Assembly: GCF_038443385.1 (NCBI RefSeq)
Contig: NZ_CP151726.1
Coordinates: forward strand, 4,526,001-4,590,000
DNA: 64,000 nt
From: Stieleria varia
GTDB taxonomy: Bacteria; Planctomycetota; Planctomycetia; Pirellulales; Pirellulaceae
Direction of reading: 5' to 3'
Shown here: positions 17,172 to 27,570 of the stretch, one piece after another
How the letters are laid out: the number at the start of each line of letters is the position of its first letter
Position numbering within the stretch: position 1 is the first letter of the stretch
Program-made: the position numbers and the translations under genes
The notes under the pieces: model-generated
Told to the model about the DNA's origin: nothing
The model's input: the letters and a program-made list of their open reading frames with translations, nothing else
The model's database searches: none

Positions 17172-17394
17172 CTTCAATAATCTGTGCGGAGGAGGGACAA
17201 AATTCCAAGTTGGCGGAGATGCTGCCACTAACGCCCGATGGTGTCAAGCATTGAGAGCATTAAAACGACAGCCAAGAACCTAATTCCTAGCGGCTCTCCA
17301 TGCCACTAGCACGCTCGCTATAGTTGACGCAGAAGTCAAAAATTGTCGCCTTGGGCGAAATTCCCCTCTGTCCCCCATCCCTGGAGCACCCAAA

Positions 17395-17976
17395 ATGCGT
17401 CTGATTCTTTCCGCTTTCCTTTGCCTCGGATTGCTCGCCACGATGACCCAAGCCGAACCGCACGCCAAGCCGCACGAGGGGGAGCACGAGTGCGCCCTGG
17501 ATTTCAAAGCCAAGAACATCGACGGCAAAGAAGTCGATCTGGAGGACTATGAGGGCAAAGTCGTCTTGATCGTCAACACGGCCAGCAAGTGCGGCTTGAC
17601 CCCTCAATACGCCGGTCTGCAAAAGATGTATGAGAAGTATGAGGACAAGGGCTTCGTCATCCTCGGCTTCCCCTGCAACCAGTTCGGTCGCCAAGAACCC
17701 GGCTCGGCCAACGACATCAAGGAATTCTGCTCCAGCAATTACAGTGTCACCTTTCCCATGTTTGACAAAGTAGACGTCAACGGTGACGAAGCCGCACCGA
17801 TCTACAAGTACTTGACCAGCAAGGACGTCAAGCCAAAGGGCAAAGGCACCGTGACCTGGAACTTTGAAAAATTCCTCATCGACCGCGAAGGAAACTTGAT
17901 CGCTCGATTCGAGCCACGGACCGCTCCCGATGATGCGGAGTTGGTGAAAGCCGTCGAAGCCGAATTGGGTAAGTAA
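17395..17976 (+). CDS. Exported glutathione peroxidase
   Basis: A 193-residue thiol peroxidase. Residues 1-20 are a clear signal peptide ending TQA, so the enzyme works in the periplasm. The catalytic tetrad of the Gpx family is complete: C66 in NTASKCG (cysteine, not selenocysteine), Q100 in CNQFGRQEPG, and W155 and N156 in TWNFEKFL. C94 could act as the resolving cysteine, as in thioredoxin-dependent members. It reduces peroxides. Single gene with no obvious partner; downstream lies a run of palindromic repeats. Confidence 0.93.
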   Translation: MRLILSAFLCLGLLATMTQAEPHAKPHEGEHECALDFKAKNIDGKEVDLEDYEGKVVLIVNTASKCGLTPQYAGLQKMYEKYEDKGFVILGFPCNQFGRQEPGSANDIKEFCSSNYSVTFPMFDKVDVNGDEAAPIYKYLTSKDVKPKGKGTVTWNFEKFLIDREGNLIARFEPRTAPDDAELVKAVEAELGK

Positions 17977-18047
17977 AAGGTTGTTCCACTCGCCGAGTGT
18001 TACCACGTAGCCGCGTCTCTCGGGAGGTGCGGTAAATAAAAGTAGGA

Positions 18048-18091
18048 TGGGCACTCTTGCCCGTCCGTGATCTCTCGGGCAAGAGTGCCCA
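18048..18091. repeat. Hairpin repeat (16-bp arms)
   Basis: TGGGCACTCTTGCCCG at 18048-18063 and its exact complement at 18076-18091, separated by 12 bases. It lies 71 bases after the peroxidase gene and could act as a transcript end, although no T run follows. Confidence 0.75.
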
Positions 18092-18138
18092 AGCTACATG
18101 AGTTAATTTCCACACGTCCCGAAGGGACAGAAATAAGT

Positions 18139-18292
18139 AGCCCAGGGCAGAGCGCAGCGTCGCCCTGGGGTGCGGTGCGTCGTTACCATCCTCAAGCCCC
18201 GACGTGGGCGTTACAGTGTTTTGCCCCTTCAGGGCGAAGGTATTCGGCGGGTGTTCGATTACCCAGGGCGGCGCTGCGCTCTGCCCTGGGCT
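18139..18292. repeat. Palindromic element with 31-bp arms
   Basis: Arms at 18139-18169 and 18262-18292 (AGCCCAGGGCAGAGCGCAGC...) match as inverted repeats with one mismatch, around about 92 bases of centre. Smaller palindromes (CCCGAAGGGAC, CCCCTTTGGGGC) lie just outside. There is no coding capacity. Together with the neighbouring repeats it explains the 460 bases between the peroxidase gene and the second IS. Confidence 0.75.
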
Positions 18293-18391
18293 TTCATGTT
18301 CGGCCCCTTTGGGGCGTGGCGACAACAAGCGTCCTGGCTCTTTGCAAGAATCACCCGGATCAATGATTGCTATGTGGATTCAGTAATCCCC

Positions 18392-18436
18392 TCAGTCGCG
18401 GATGCGACGACGGCATACAGCCTGGGGCGCGAGCCC
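18392..18436. repeat. REP-like repeat fragment, left of second IS
   Basis: Inverted copy of the array unit seen at 9.5-13.6 kb: GTCGCGGATGCGACGACGG, then CATACAG and CCTGGGGCGCGAGCCC, where the IS begins. It continues after the IS at 19955. Confidence 0.85.
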
Positions 18437-19954
18437 TCTTTATCCTACACATCTCCGATGAGCCTTTTGTAGGCGAGGAAAGCTTCGTGGTACGACTCGA
18501 TTTTCCGCATTCCTCGCCAGATCGTTGTGGAGCCGGGCGGGCCTTGGCCTTTCTTGTCCAGATAGCCGCCAAGCTTGGCGACCACCAGCATCCATTCGCC
18601 GATCGTGGGAGGTGTTTCGGGAACCTCACGTCCGGCAAAGACCACGAGGTACGTCGCCTTCCAAAAACTGGCATCGTAGAAACGCTCGCAACTGACTTGC
18701 GGACAAACTCGATTGGCGGTCTTGAGTTGCTCGACTCGAAACCCAGTGATCATCAAAAGCGTCACCGCACGCACGTATGTATCGATCTGCTCGTACTTCA
18801 GCTTCTCAATCTTCATGCCGCTCTTGAGCGTCTTGAAATACAGTTCGATGTCCCAGCGGCGACAATAAGAACCAATGACTCGTTCGATTTCCGAGATCGT
18901 CGAAATGGGGAGCGATGTAAAAAGTAACCAGCGGATCGGCTCTTCGCCTTCGGGTGCGTCCGTTTCGACGGCCTCGACAACATTGATCGTCACGTCGGGA
19001 GCACGACCACCAGGGCGTGCCGGGCCGCGTAAAGTGACCTGCCGGGCACGAATCGAAATCGATGCTACCCGGGCACTGCGACTCATCCGACGAGCACGCG
19101 TTTCTCCGATAATTAATGACTTTCGCTCGCTTAAATCGATTTCACGCTGAAACTGAAACTCCGTCTCCTGCATCACTTCGGAGATCGTCCTGGTTTCACC
19201 TTGATCGAGCACTGTGCGATCTTGGCAACCACGAATGACGTAGTCATAGTTGGCCGCCAGATCATCGGTTTGCGCTAGCAATTCATAAATATCAGACTCG
19301 CTGTCCGAGACGCCAATGTAGTGCGTCTGGGGATGAGCCAGTGCGATTTGCTCGCCACTTTGAAACATCTCCAGCCAACGGTAGCTTTCTTTTTCTTCAA
19401 AGGCTTGCTGGCGTCGCAGGTTGACTTTTTCTGTTTTGTTCAGATCCGTCTTGATGTCATCACGCGTCCAAATGCACTGATCGACCGTGCCCAGAACAAG
19501 TCCATCCTCGGTGATCGCATAGAGTGGGTGCAGAAAGAAACCGAATTTGTCCCGACTCTCCAACGGCCCGGCCCCGCGGACTTGCCGCTGTGGTTTGGTG
19601 AGATCACAGACGGTGGTATCCTGGGATAGGATGACGACCGGTTGCTCGGCGGTGCGAGCGATTGAAGCATCATTGTGGGCTTTGAGAATGCCGTCCACAG
19701 GGATATTTCGATTGTTTACCAAACGGTAGGTTGCCTCAAGTTTCGCGTTGTCCTTACACGCACTGGGCGTAGATTCGGCAATCTCGGACTGTTGCTCAAG
19801 AATCAGGGCGACACGTCGCTCCCGCCGCTTATCACCTAAATCCAAAGTCCGAAGCTCATCTTTTATCCAGCTTGCCATTGTCCCGATCCCTGGGGAAGTG
19901 TTTTGTCGACTCCAACCGACCAAAGGGTAGAAAAAAAGATGTGTAGGATAAAGA
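18437..19954 (-). mobile_element. Second complete IS4-type insertion sequence (1518 bp)
   Basis: It is bounded by 18-bp perfect inverted repeats, TCTTTATCCTACACATCT at 18437-18454 and the complement at 19937-19954, and flanked by an exact 12-bp target duplication GGGCGCGAGCCC (18425-18436 and 19955-19966). The target is the CCTGGGG..CCCCAGG palindrome of the REP-like unit, the same palindrome in which the first IS sits. The element encodes one transposase. Confidence 0.94.
18445..19878 (-). CDS. IS4 family transposase (second type)
   Basis: A 477-residue DDE transposase, only distantly similar to the enzyme at 10218. ATG at 19878 (MASWIKDELRTLDLGDKRRERR) is chosen because the frame upstream of it runs out of the IS into repeat sequence. 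Catalytic residues: D in VILSQDTTVCD, D in IGVSDSESDIYE, and E in YCRRWDIELYFKTLKSG, matching the IS4 signature Y-(2)-R-(3)-E-(6)-K. The gene is intact and the terminal repeats and target duplication are perfect, so the insertion is recent. The stop codon is within the left terminal repeat. Confidence 0.93.
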   Translation of the reverse strand: MASWIKDELRTLDLGDKRRERRVALILEQQSEIAESTPSACKDNAKLEATYRLVNNRNIPVDGILKAHNDASIARTAEQPVVILSQDTTVCDLTKPQRQVRGAGPLESRDKFGFFLHPLYAITEDGLVLGTVDQCIWTRDDIKTDLNKTEKVNLRRQQAFEEKESYRWLEMFQSGEQIALAHPQTHYIGVSDSESDIYELLAQTDDLAANYDYVIRGCQDRTVLDQGETRTISEVMQETEFQFQREIDLSERKSLIIGETRARRMSRSARVASISIRARQVTLRGPARPGGRAPDVTINVVEAVETDAPEGEEPIRWLLFTSLPISTISEIERVIGSYCRRWDIELYFKTLKSGMKIEKLKYEQIDTYVRAVTLLMITGFRVEQLKTANRVCPQVSCERFYDASFWKATYLVVFAGREVPETPPTIGEWMLVVAKLGGYLDKKGQGPPGSTTIWRGMRKIESYHEAFLAYKRLIGDV

Positions 19955-20155
19955 GGGCGCGAGCCCCAGGTGAACACCCGACGCCGCCAACAAGCCGCGG
20001 AGCGGCGACAGATTGCATCCGGACCACCGCGTGCTGTGGGCTACACCAAACGTTTTATGCTGTCGCTGCTCCGCAGCTTCTGGGCGGACTCGCTTGCAGA
20101 AACATGGGGTTGGCACCCCATGCTGTATGCTGTCGCTGCTCCGCAGCTATCGGAG
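19955..20155. repeat. REP-like repeat fragment, right of second IS
   Basis: The inverted array unit continues: GGGCGCGAGCCCCAGG, GCCGCGGAGCGGCGACAG, then two CTGTC-GCTGC-TCC-GCAGC hairpins and CATGGGGTTGGCACCCCATG. Between 20156 and 20354 are only small degenerate hairpins, including a GAATAAGTGTC / GACACTTATTTTC pair and a CGACTTAGAAAGTCG hairpin near 20328 that also recurs near 30450 and 47935. No gene is seen in this stretch. Confidence 0.85.
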
Positions 20156-20354
20156 CTAAACCGGGGTGCGCTGGCTTCGCCGCGACCCCAGGCTATGTTG
20201 TTTAACCACTTCGTGGTCGGTTTGGAGAATAAGTGTCCACTCTCGTTACCAAAATCACGCGGAGAGATGATTGCTAATTGGATTTCGCGACACTTATTTT
20301 CCGCACGTTCTCCGAGACGCGAAACATCGACTTAGAAAGTCGAGCGACGATCGG

Positions 20355-20966
20355 CTAATCGTTCCACAGCGGGAGTTCGTCGCGGGCTCGTTCGGACATT
20401 CCGTCTTTGAAATGTTTGCGGCATACCGACACGTAGCGTTCGTTGCCGCCGATTTGAATCTGTTGGCCGTCTTTGATTGGGCGGCCGCGGTCATCGATCC
20501 GCAGCACCATTGTGGCTTTGCGGCCGCAGTGGCAGATCGTTTTGATCTCCGACAAAGTGTCCGCCCAAGCCAACAGATTCTCGCTTCCCTCGAACAGGTT
20601 GCCTTGGAAGTCCGTTCGCAGCCCGTAGGCCATCACCGGGATGTCCAGCAAGTCACAGACATCGCTCAATTGTCGCACTTGCTGGCGGGTCAAAAACTGG
20701 GCTTCGTCCACCAGCACACAGTTCAAGGAACCTTTGGAGCGTAGATCGGTGATCAAAGACAGCAGATTGTCCGCCGTGTTGAACGTCACCGCGTCGGCTT
20801 GTAGCCCGATTCGCGAAGTCACCTTGCCGGCGGCCACCCGGGTGTCGATTTCCGGCAGCAGAATCAGCGTGTTCATCCCGCGTTCGCGGTAATTGTGGCT
20901 GCACTGCAGCAGCACGGTTGACTTCCCCGCGTTCATGGCGGAGTAATAGAAATAGAGCTTGGCCAT
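20355..20966 (-). CDS. tdk: Thymidine kinase
   Basis: A 203-residue type II thymidine kinase. The P-loop is SAMNAGKST (9-17), LVDEAQFL is the Walker B region with the catalytic glutamate, and the lasso loop region follows [13 protein letters not shown]. Zinc ligands are seen in CHCGRKA and in VCRKHF. It phosphorylates thymidine in nucleotide salvage. Length is normal. It starts with ATG and is divergent from the HMA-like gene. Confidence 0.96.
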   Translation of the reverse strand: MAKLYFYYSAMNAGKSTVLLQCSHNYRERGMNTLILLPEIDTRVAAGKVTSRIGLQADAVTFNTADNLLSLITDLRSKGSLNCVLVDEAQFLTRQQVRQLSDVCDLLDIPVMAYGLRTDFQGNLFEGSENLLAWADTLSEIKTICHCGRKATMVLRIDDRGRPIKDGQQIQIGGNERYVSVCRKHFKDGMSERARDELPLWND

Positions 20967-21126
20967 TGCGTCCGAGCGAATTCACGGGTCAAAATCACGA
21001 ATCAAATCGCGGTTGCGGCAATTTGACGCCAGAGGATAACGATCGGTTGATCGGCTATCATTATGGGACAGATCCACGTCAGTGGATACGCCCGCCAACA
21101 TCACACCACCTGCCTCGGAGTTACTC

Positions 21127-21519
21127 ATGCGTTCGGTCGTCTACGGAGTCGCCATCTTGGCTGCAGCCGGAATCATGTATGTCGTCGCCCAAACACCCTC
21201 TGACCCGGCTACCAACCAGGAAACCGCGGTCGCAACGAGCGTGACCCAGCCCGCGACGGTGGAGCCATCCGCCGAACAACTCACCAAGGTCACCTTGAGC
21301 GTCCCCGACATGATGTGCCCACATGGTTGCTACCCGTCGATCAAGGAACGATTGGAGTCCTCCGATGACATCGTGTCCGTCGAACTGGGGCCACAGAAGG
21401 TCGAGGGTGAGATCGACAATCGTCAAATCATCGTGACGCACAAAGAGAGCTTCAACGTCGACGACGCGATCGCCCAGTTGGAGACGATCGGATTCAAGAA
21501 CGCGAGCGTCGTGCAGTGA
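21127..21519 (+). CDS. Exported HMA-like domain protein with CxxxC motif
   Basis: A 130-residue protein from the ATG at 21127, which begins a signal peptide or single membrane anchor (MRSVVYGVAILAAAGIMYVVAQ). An in-frame GTG at 21082 would add 15 residues. After a linker, residues about 58-130 read like a heavy-metal-associated ferredoxin fold: VTLSVPDMMCPHGCYPSIKERLES ... VSVELGPQKVEGEI ... FNVDDAIAQLETIGFKNASV. The usual MxCxxC copper loop is replaced by MMCPHGC, with three residues between the cysteines. It may bind a metal in the periplasm. It overlaps the next gene by four bases (GTGA), so the two are co-translated; the partner is a chelatase-like protein. Confidence 0.8.
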   Translation: MRSVVYGVAILAAAGIMYVVAQTPSDPATNQETAVATSVTQPATVEPSAEQLTKVTLSVPDMMCPHGCYPSIKERLESSDDIVSVELGPQKVEGEIDNRQIIVTHKESFNVDDAIAQLETIGFKNASVVQ

Positions 21520-22325
21520 ACCACGACGCGGCCCCGTCGATGGCTGAGCCCGCTCCGGCGGGCGTGATGCTGATCGGCCACGGGACGCGTGACACAGAGG
21601 GCACGGAGCAGTTCTTTCAATTGGCTTGCCAGCTTGATGCGGTGCTGGGCCGGCGTGATGTTCCGTTGCCTCTGGCGGCTTGTTTGTTGGAGTTTCAAGA
21701 ACCCACGATCAGCCAAGCCTGGGATGCCCTCGTTGCTCGGGGTGTGAAACACATCCACGTGGCGCCGCTGCTGTTGTTTGCCGCGGGACATGCTCGCGAC
21801 GACATCCCAAAGGCATTGGCTACGTGCCAGCAACGCAACCCCGACGTGACTTGGGATCAAGCAGGCCCGATCTCGCGTCACGGTGCGATCCTGGATCTGT
21901 TGGAAAGACGGATCGGTGAAGTCACCGGTCGGTTGGACGGTTTGGAACTTGATCGGACCGCATTGGTGATGGTCGGCCGAGGCAGCTTTCACCCCTGTGC
22001 CCAAGCCGACATGCGAGTGCTGACGGAAGTGCTGGCTCGCCGTATGAACTTTGCCGTCCATCGAACGGCTTTTTACGCGATGGCCGAGCCGAAGCTGCCG
22101 GAAGTGCTCAGCGCGGTGGCGACGGACGACATCACGGATGTGATCGTTCAACCGCACCTGCTATTTCAAGGGCGTTTGTTCGACGCAATTGCTGAGCAAG
22201 TAGCCGAAGCGGGGCAGAGGTACCGCGGTGTCCGTTTCCACGTGGCGGGGTACTTGGGGCCAGAGCGAGCGATCGCGCAAGCCATCCATGATCGTGTTTT
22301 ATGTACGTTAGGCTTTCTAGCCTGA
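21516..22325 (+). CDS. CbiX/SirB-like chelatase
   Basis: A 269-residue protein with two related halves. The first holds LIGHGTRDTEGTEQFF, with the metal-binding histidine at HGTRD, and HVAPLLLFAAGHARDDIP; the second holds VMVGRGSFHPCAQAD and VIVQPHLLFQGRLFD. Such two-domain proteins insert cobalt, nickel or iron into sirohydrochlorin or related tetrapyrroles. The GTG start overlaps the TGA of the HMA-like gene; ATG at 21540 is an alternative. Its last residues (CTLGFLA) and the stop are encoded by the left arm of a long hairpin repeat. The coupling to an HMA-like protein suggests metal supply, but this is inference. Confidence 0.87.
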   Translation: MNHDAAPSMAEPAPAGVMLIGHGTRDTEGTEQFFQLACQLDAVLGRRDVPLPLAACLLEFQEPTISQAWDALVARGVKHIHVAPLLLFAAGHARDDIPKALATCQQRNPDVTWDQAGPISRHGAILDLLERRIGEVTGRLDGLELDRTALVMVGRGSFHPCAQADMRVLTEVLARRMNFAVHRTAFYAMAEPKLPEVLSAVATDDITDVIVQPHLLFQGRLFDAIAEQVAEAGQRYRGVRFHVAGYLGPERAIAQAIHDRVLCTLGFLA

Positions 22326-22366
22326 CATGTCTGCGCGTAGGTCAGGCTAGAAAGCCTGACGTACAT
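22301..22366. repeat. Long hairpin repeat overlapping a gene end (26-bp arms)
   Basis: Arms at 22301-22326 (ATGTACGTTAGGCTTTC...) and 22341-22366 pair with a single mismatch across a 14-base centre. The left arm contains the last codons of the CbiX-like gene. A related smaller hairpin (GTCAGCCTTTCCAGGCTGAC) is at 45323-45342. Confidence 0.8.
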
Positions 22367-22382
22367 TCAGCCTGACCTGCGA

Positions 22383-23732
<1,350 letters not shown>

Positions 23733-23788
23733 GGTTCGTTTTCTGTTGAGGCGGGGTGAATGAGGTGGGCGAGTCAGGCGGATGGCAG

Positions 23789-23830
23789 GTCAGGTCGATC
23801 GCGAGTCAGGTCGATCGCGGGTCAGGTCGA
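23789..23830. repeat. Short direct repeat, 16 bp x 2.6
   Basis: GTCAGGTCGATCGCGA at 23789-23804, GTCAGGTCGATCGCGG at 23805-23820, then a partial third copy that covers the stop codon of the DUF1592-type gene (23822). It lies between the two coupled genes. Confidence 0.8.
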
Positions 23831-26164
23831 TGGTGTCGATTCGTCGGGGACCATCGCAGCGATGACCGCGATTTCAACGATCAGTATCCTGATGTTGTAA
23901 CCGCTGTCCTGGAAAGATTTTAACAGTTTCTGCGGCGTCTCGGGGCCATAGGCTAGGATCGGCTGTTTGGTGAAAAACTCAAACGCATTTTCGACGAATG
24001 CGGATTGGGCGTCCGTGCTGTTGGCGAAAAACTCCGCAAGCTCTCTGGGACCGTCAAAGCTTACCTGCTCGCCTCCGCGGGTCACGTAGCTACCACTCGC
24101 GTCGATCGGCTTTTCCTTTTCCATCGCTCTGAATCGTCCCACGGTGTCGAAATTTTCCAGGGTGAAGCCCAGCGAATTGATCTTCTGGTGGCAAACCTGA
24201 CACTTTGCTTCGCCTGTCTGCAGTTCAACGCGTTCACGCGTGGTCAGCATCGGGTGCAAGTCTGGATCTGTCGGTGTGAAGGCGGCGTTGGGTGGACGAA
24301 GGGTTCGTCCCAAAGCGTGGCGGATCAAGTAGACGCCGCGATGAATGGGGGACGTCGTGTCGTAGTACGCCAAGTGGCTCATCAGTAGCGGGTGGCTCAG
24401 CACTCCAATTCGGCTTTCGGGGGCCGAGACGCTACGGACCACTTCGCCCGGTACGGCATCAGATGCCGGTTTCCAGGTCTCGCCATAGAACTCGTGCAAG
24501 CGTTCGTTGGTGAACGTCCAATCGGCGAGGAACAGTTGACGGTAATCGCTCGAATCACTCCAAGTGACTTCGTCCAAGAAAGCATCAAGTGAAAGCCTCA
24601 AGTCGAGCAGCAGCTGTTTATCAAATCCCGCGAACTGTTCTTGGTTCTTGGTGACTTCCGCCGTCGGGTCCAATTTCAACCATGTGTAGAACATCTCGTG
24701 CAGTTTGCCGCGTGCACGAGGGTCGCCGATCATCCGCTCGGCGGCCTGCCGCACTCGGTCTTCTTTTTCCAAAGCGTTCTTTTCAGCGTCTTTGATCAGC
24801 CAATCCGATGTCGGCAGCGAGTCAAAGAGAACCAGCGCCAGCCGGTTTGCCACGCGACGCGATCGCGACTGGGTGTTGTCGAGCGTCGGATACAGAAATC
24901 GAGGTGACTTGATCGCCAGCAAACAAACACGTCGAATCGCCATGGCATTGTCTGGTTCGGCATCCAGTTGTCGATCGATGTACAGTTGGCGAGTTTCCTC
25001 GTCGACCTCGCCACGAAATGCGACTTCCAACAGTTCTGTCAGGAAGCCCCGGAGTCGACCGCGATTCTCGTCGGAATCCTTCTTGTGCTTGCGCTCGTAG
25101 TCTGGCCAGAGTTCTGTCGTGGCGATCTCGGCAAACTCAAGCGCCGCTCGCGTGGTGGATTCGTCCCATTGGCGATTGATGTCGGTGCCACGCTGGTAGC
25201 CGTAGCTTTCATCGTCCGGTGGCAACTTGGTTTCGATCGCAAACGTTGCGGGCAAAGTATTGACTGAGAGATTGCGGGTCGGGATCAACTGCTCGGTGCC
25301 GCCCGGTGGGACCCAGGAAAGCGAGAACTTCGCTGGCGGCAACTCGGTCTTACGCTTTCGCTGTTTGAACTCGATCCACAATGGATATTGTCGGCCGGCC
25401 AACAACGTAACGTAGCGTCGGAATTCCTCCTTGCCTTCGGACTGAACATGGTTGTCGATGAGCAGGCGTTCCCAATTGCCGAAACGGAACTGCATCGAGC
25501 AGCTTGAGCGGACCACCAACTCGTAACGACCGGTGTGTTCCGCTGTGAGCGTTCCACGCCAATCGATACGGAATTCTTGGGGGTCGATTCCGTTACCTGG
25601 ACCGTCGTTGCCGAAGTCAAAATCGATCACGGCGTCTGTCCGCTCGATCTTGAGATTTTCCTTCTTGCCGCTCGTGGTGGTGTAGTATGAGCCCTTCAGG
25701 CCGTGCTCTTTCTCCACCCAGGGATCGCCGCCGAAGGAACCGTAGAGGTCGGCAAGACTTTGCTGCAACTGGCTGCCGGTCAGGCGGGCAAAGTGATGCG
25801 TGGCAGGCCGGTTTCTCAACCGGGCGGCTTCGCCATAGAAGGCCTCGTGGATGTACGCCGCCACGGCTTGAGCGTCATCGCCGACACAGCTCTCCGGCTT
25901 TTCCTCTGGCATCGTTTCAGCGATCACCGTTGTCAACTCGCCGATGGAGGAGTCGCCGATCAACGGATCCGCGTAATGATCCTTGACGCCTTGACCGGAC
26001 TCGCCGTGGCAACTGGCGCACTTGGACTCATAGATCACTTGTCCTTTGGCGATCAGAAAATCGTCGACTTCTGCAGCGCGTACGCTCCATCCGAGCGTGG
26101 TGCAAAGAGTGGCCAGTCCGACCGCCAATGCAGCGGACGACCTGATCTGGCTGAAATTTCGCAT
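23822..26164 (-). CDS. DUF1592/DUF1588/DUF1585 exported cytochrome c protein
   Basis: A 780-residue protein from the ATG at 26164, which begins MRNFSQIRSSAALAVGLATLC, a signal peptide; the open frame continues 56 residues further upstream through a 16-bp tandem repeat and is not credible there. A class I cytochrome c domain follows with CASCHG, then a DUF1587/DUF1595-like linker, a PA14-like beta domain (DWRGTLTAEHTGRYELVVRSSCSMQFRFGNWERLLID), and DUF1592, DUF1588 and DUF1585 segments. A second haem motif is in CQVCHQKINSLGFTLENFD. It is probably an electron-transferring partner of the DUF1552 protein. No substrate is known; a role in polymer breakdown is suspected for the family. Confidence 0.92.
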   Translation of the reverse strand: MRNFSQIRSSAALAVGLATLCTTLGWSVRAAEVDDFLIAKGQVIYESKCASCHGESGQGVKDHYADPLIGDSSIGELTTVIAETMPEEKPESCVGDDAQAVAAYIHEAFYGEAARLRNRPATHHFARLTGSQLQQSLADLYGSFGGDPWVEKEHGLKGSYYTTTSGKKENLKIERTDAVIDFDFGNDGPGNGIDPQEFRIDWRGTLTAEHTGRYELVVRSSCSMQFRFGNWERLLIDNHVQSEGKEEFRRYVTLLAGRQYPLWIEFKQRKRKTELPPAKFSLSWVPPGGTEQLIPTRNLSVNTLPATFAIETKLPPDDESYGYQRGTDINRQWDESTTRAALEFAEIATTELWPDYERKHKKDSDENRGRLRGFLTELLEVAFRGEVDEETRQLYIDRQLDAEPDNAMAIRRVCLLAIKSPRFLYPTLDNTQSRSRRVANRLALVLFDSLPTSDWLIKDAEKNALEKEDRVRQAAERMIGDPRARGKLHEMFYTWLKLDPTAEVTKNQEQFAGFDKQLLLDLRLSLDAFLDEVTWSDSSDYRQLFLADWTFTNERLHEFYGETWKPASDAVPGEVVRSVSAPESRIGVLSHPLLMSHLAYYDTTSPIHRGVYLIRHALGRTLRPPNAAFTPTDPDLHPMLTTRERVELQTGEAKCQVCHQKINSLGFTLENFDTVGRFRAMEKEKPIDASGSYVTRGGEQVSFDGPRELAEFFANSTDAQSAFVENAFEFFTKQPILAYGPETPQKLLKSFQDSGYNIRILIVEIAVIAAMVPDESTPST

Positions 26165-26515
26165 GGATCGTTCTTGGTGGGATGCAGTCTGCGGGCGGGG
26201 TGGCACGTGCCGGTCGGTGTAAGGGCCGGTCGGGGTAAGGGCCGGTCGGTGTAAGGAACGACTCTGGTACCACAGAAGACTGTATTTGGGCGGGAATCGG
26301 CCTTCGCCGACACCCTCCATTCTAGCCATCACGCCTGTTTTTGCACAGTCTTGATCTTTGCAGGCGATCTGCGGCAGAAAGCCCCTTGGACCAAACGGGG
26401 TGATTCTGCGATACTACGCCCTCACCACTCAATTAAACGTCCATTTACCTCTTTTTTTAACAGTCCATGCACCCCCACCGGATGGCGGGGTTGAGAAGGA
26501 TTGACAGGAAACAGA
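26165..26515. promoter_or_regulatory. Divergent intergenic region with a 16-bp tandem repeat
   Basis: Region of 351 bases between the DUF1592-type gene and the TIM-barrel gene. At 26209-26256 three 16-bp copies of GCCGGTCGGTGTAAGG lie head to tail (the middle one has one change) in the leader of the DUF1592-type gene. Near 26470 CCCCACCGGATGGCGGGG can form a hairpin in the leader of the TIM-barrel gene. No gene is seen. Confidence 0.6.
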
Positions 26516-27436
26516 ATGCTGAAGAACTTTTCACCCCAATCGCTCGGTCTCAACGGTCGCCAAAGTGAGTTGATTGAGTTGGCGTTGACCTATGCCTTCC
26601 GCGGGATGGACGTCGACATGTACGAGATGCTTCGTCGCAGTCAACGAACGAGTCTCGACGATGCTGCCAAGTACTTGCGTTCGGCATCGATTGCTCTGGG
26701 CGGATTCAACTTGGAAGTCAACTTGGACGCAGACGACGATGCGTTCACCAGTCAGTTGGGTGCCGTGCATCCGGTGGCTGAGCTGGCAAAGGAACTGGGA
26801 GCCACGCGTGCTTATACGGTTCTGCCGGCGGCGACCGATCGGTTGCCCTACCACGAGTACTTCCAGACTCAAACGGGACGACTTGGGCAGATCGCAGACG
26901 TACTGGGCGCTCAAGGCATCAAGCTCGGTGTGACTTTCCAAGCTGCCGCTGGTCTGGCTGACGGCAAACAGTTTGAATTCATGCGTAAAGTGGAAGGCCT
27001 CGTTGCCTTGGTCCGCAGCGCCGGCAACTCGAATGTCGGTTTGGTGATCGATACGTGGGATTGGGCCGTCGGCGATGGTGCGATGGATCAAGTCAGTGAG
27101 TTGAAGGCCGGCGAGATCGTCGCGGTCCGGCTCGGATCGTTGCCAGCCGACGTTGATGCGTCAAAGGCCAAGGTGTCTGATCGTATCCTGCCGACGTTGC
27201 AAGGCACGATCAATCACGTCAACTTGATCAAGCATCTGGAGTCCATCGGGTTCGATGGCCCCGTCAGTCCGTCGGCATCGCCTCTGCAGTACAAGAATCA
27301 GACGCGTGAAAAGACGGTGCAAGACGCCCAAGAAGCGATCGATGCGATTTTCCGTGAAGCAGGACTGCACGTTCCCGCATTGCCGATGGATACGATCGAA
27401 GACATCGTGTATGAACCGACTCCGATCATCAACTGA
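26516..27436 (+). CDS. Xylose isomerase-like TIM-barrel protein
   Basis: A 306-residue protein from ATG at 26516; AGGAAACAG just upstream is a fair ribosome binding site, and a TTG 15 bases earlier is possible. The sequence has the rhythm of AP endonuclease 2/xylose isomerase barrels: LTYAFRGMDVDMYEML, LGATRAYTVLPAATDRLPYHEYF, GIKLGVTFQAAAG, VGLVIDTWDWAVG, IVAVRLGSLP, HLESIGFDGPVSPSASP. Members bind metals and isomerise or epimerise sugars, but here one or more usual metal ligands look altered (GVTFQ where GLE is common), so catalysis is uncertain. A clear terminator follows. Confidence 0.78.
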   Translation: MLKNFSPQSLGLNGRQSELIELALTYAFRGMDVDMYEMLRRSQRTSLDDAAKYLRSASIALGGFNLEVNLDADDDAFTSQLGAVHPVAELAKELGATRAYTVLPAATDRLPYHEYFQTQTGRLGQIADVLGAQGIKLGVTFQAAAGLADGKQFEFMRKVEGLVALVRSAGNSNVGLVIDTWDWAVGDGAMDQVSELKAGEIVAVRLGSLPADVDASKAKVSDRILPTLQGTINHVNLIKHLESIGFDGPVSPSASPLQYKNQTREKTVQDAQEAIDAIFREAGLHVPALPMDTIEDIVYEPTPIIN

Positions 27437-27462
27437 TCGTTGTCCGAGACGAGAGTCATTCG

Positions 27463-27497
27463 AAAAGGCGTGATGATTTTTTCATCACGCCTTTTTT
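27463..27497 (+). terminator. Rho-independent terminator
   Basis: AAAGGCGTGATGA pairs with TCATCACGCCTTT over a T-rich loop and is followed by a T run, 27 bases after the TIM-barrel gene stop. Confidence 0.9.
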
Positions 27498-27570
27498 GTT
27501 TCCCGTGGCCTGACGGCCAGCGGTTCAGGGCATATGGCACCATCATACGCCCTGAGCCGCGATGCGTGAG

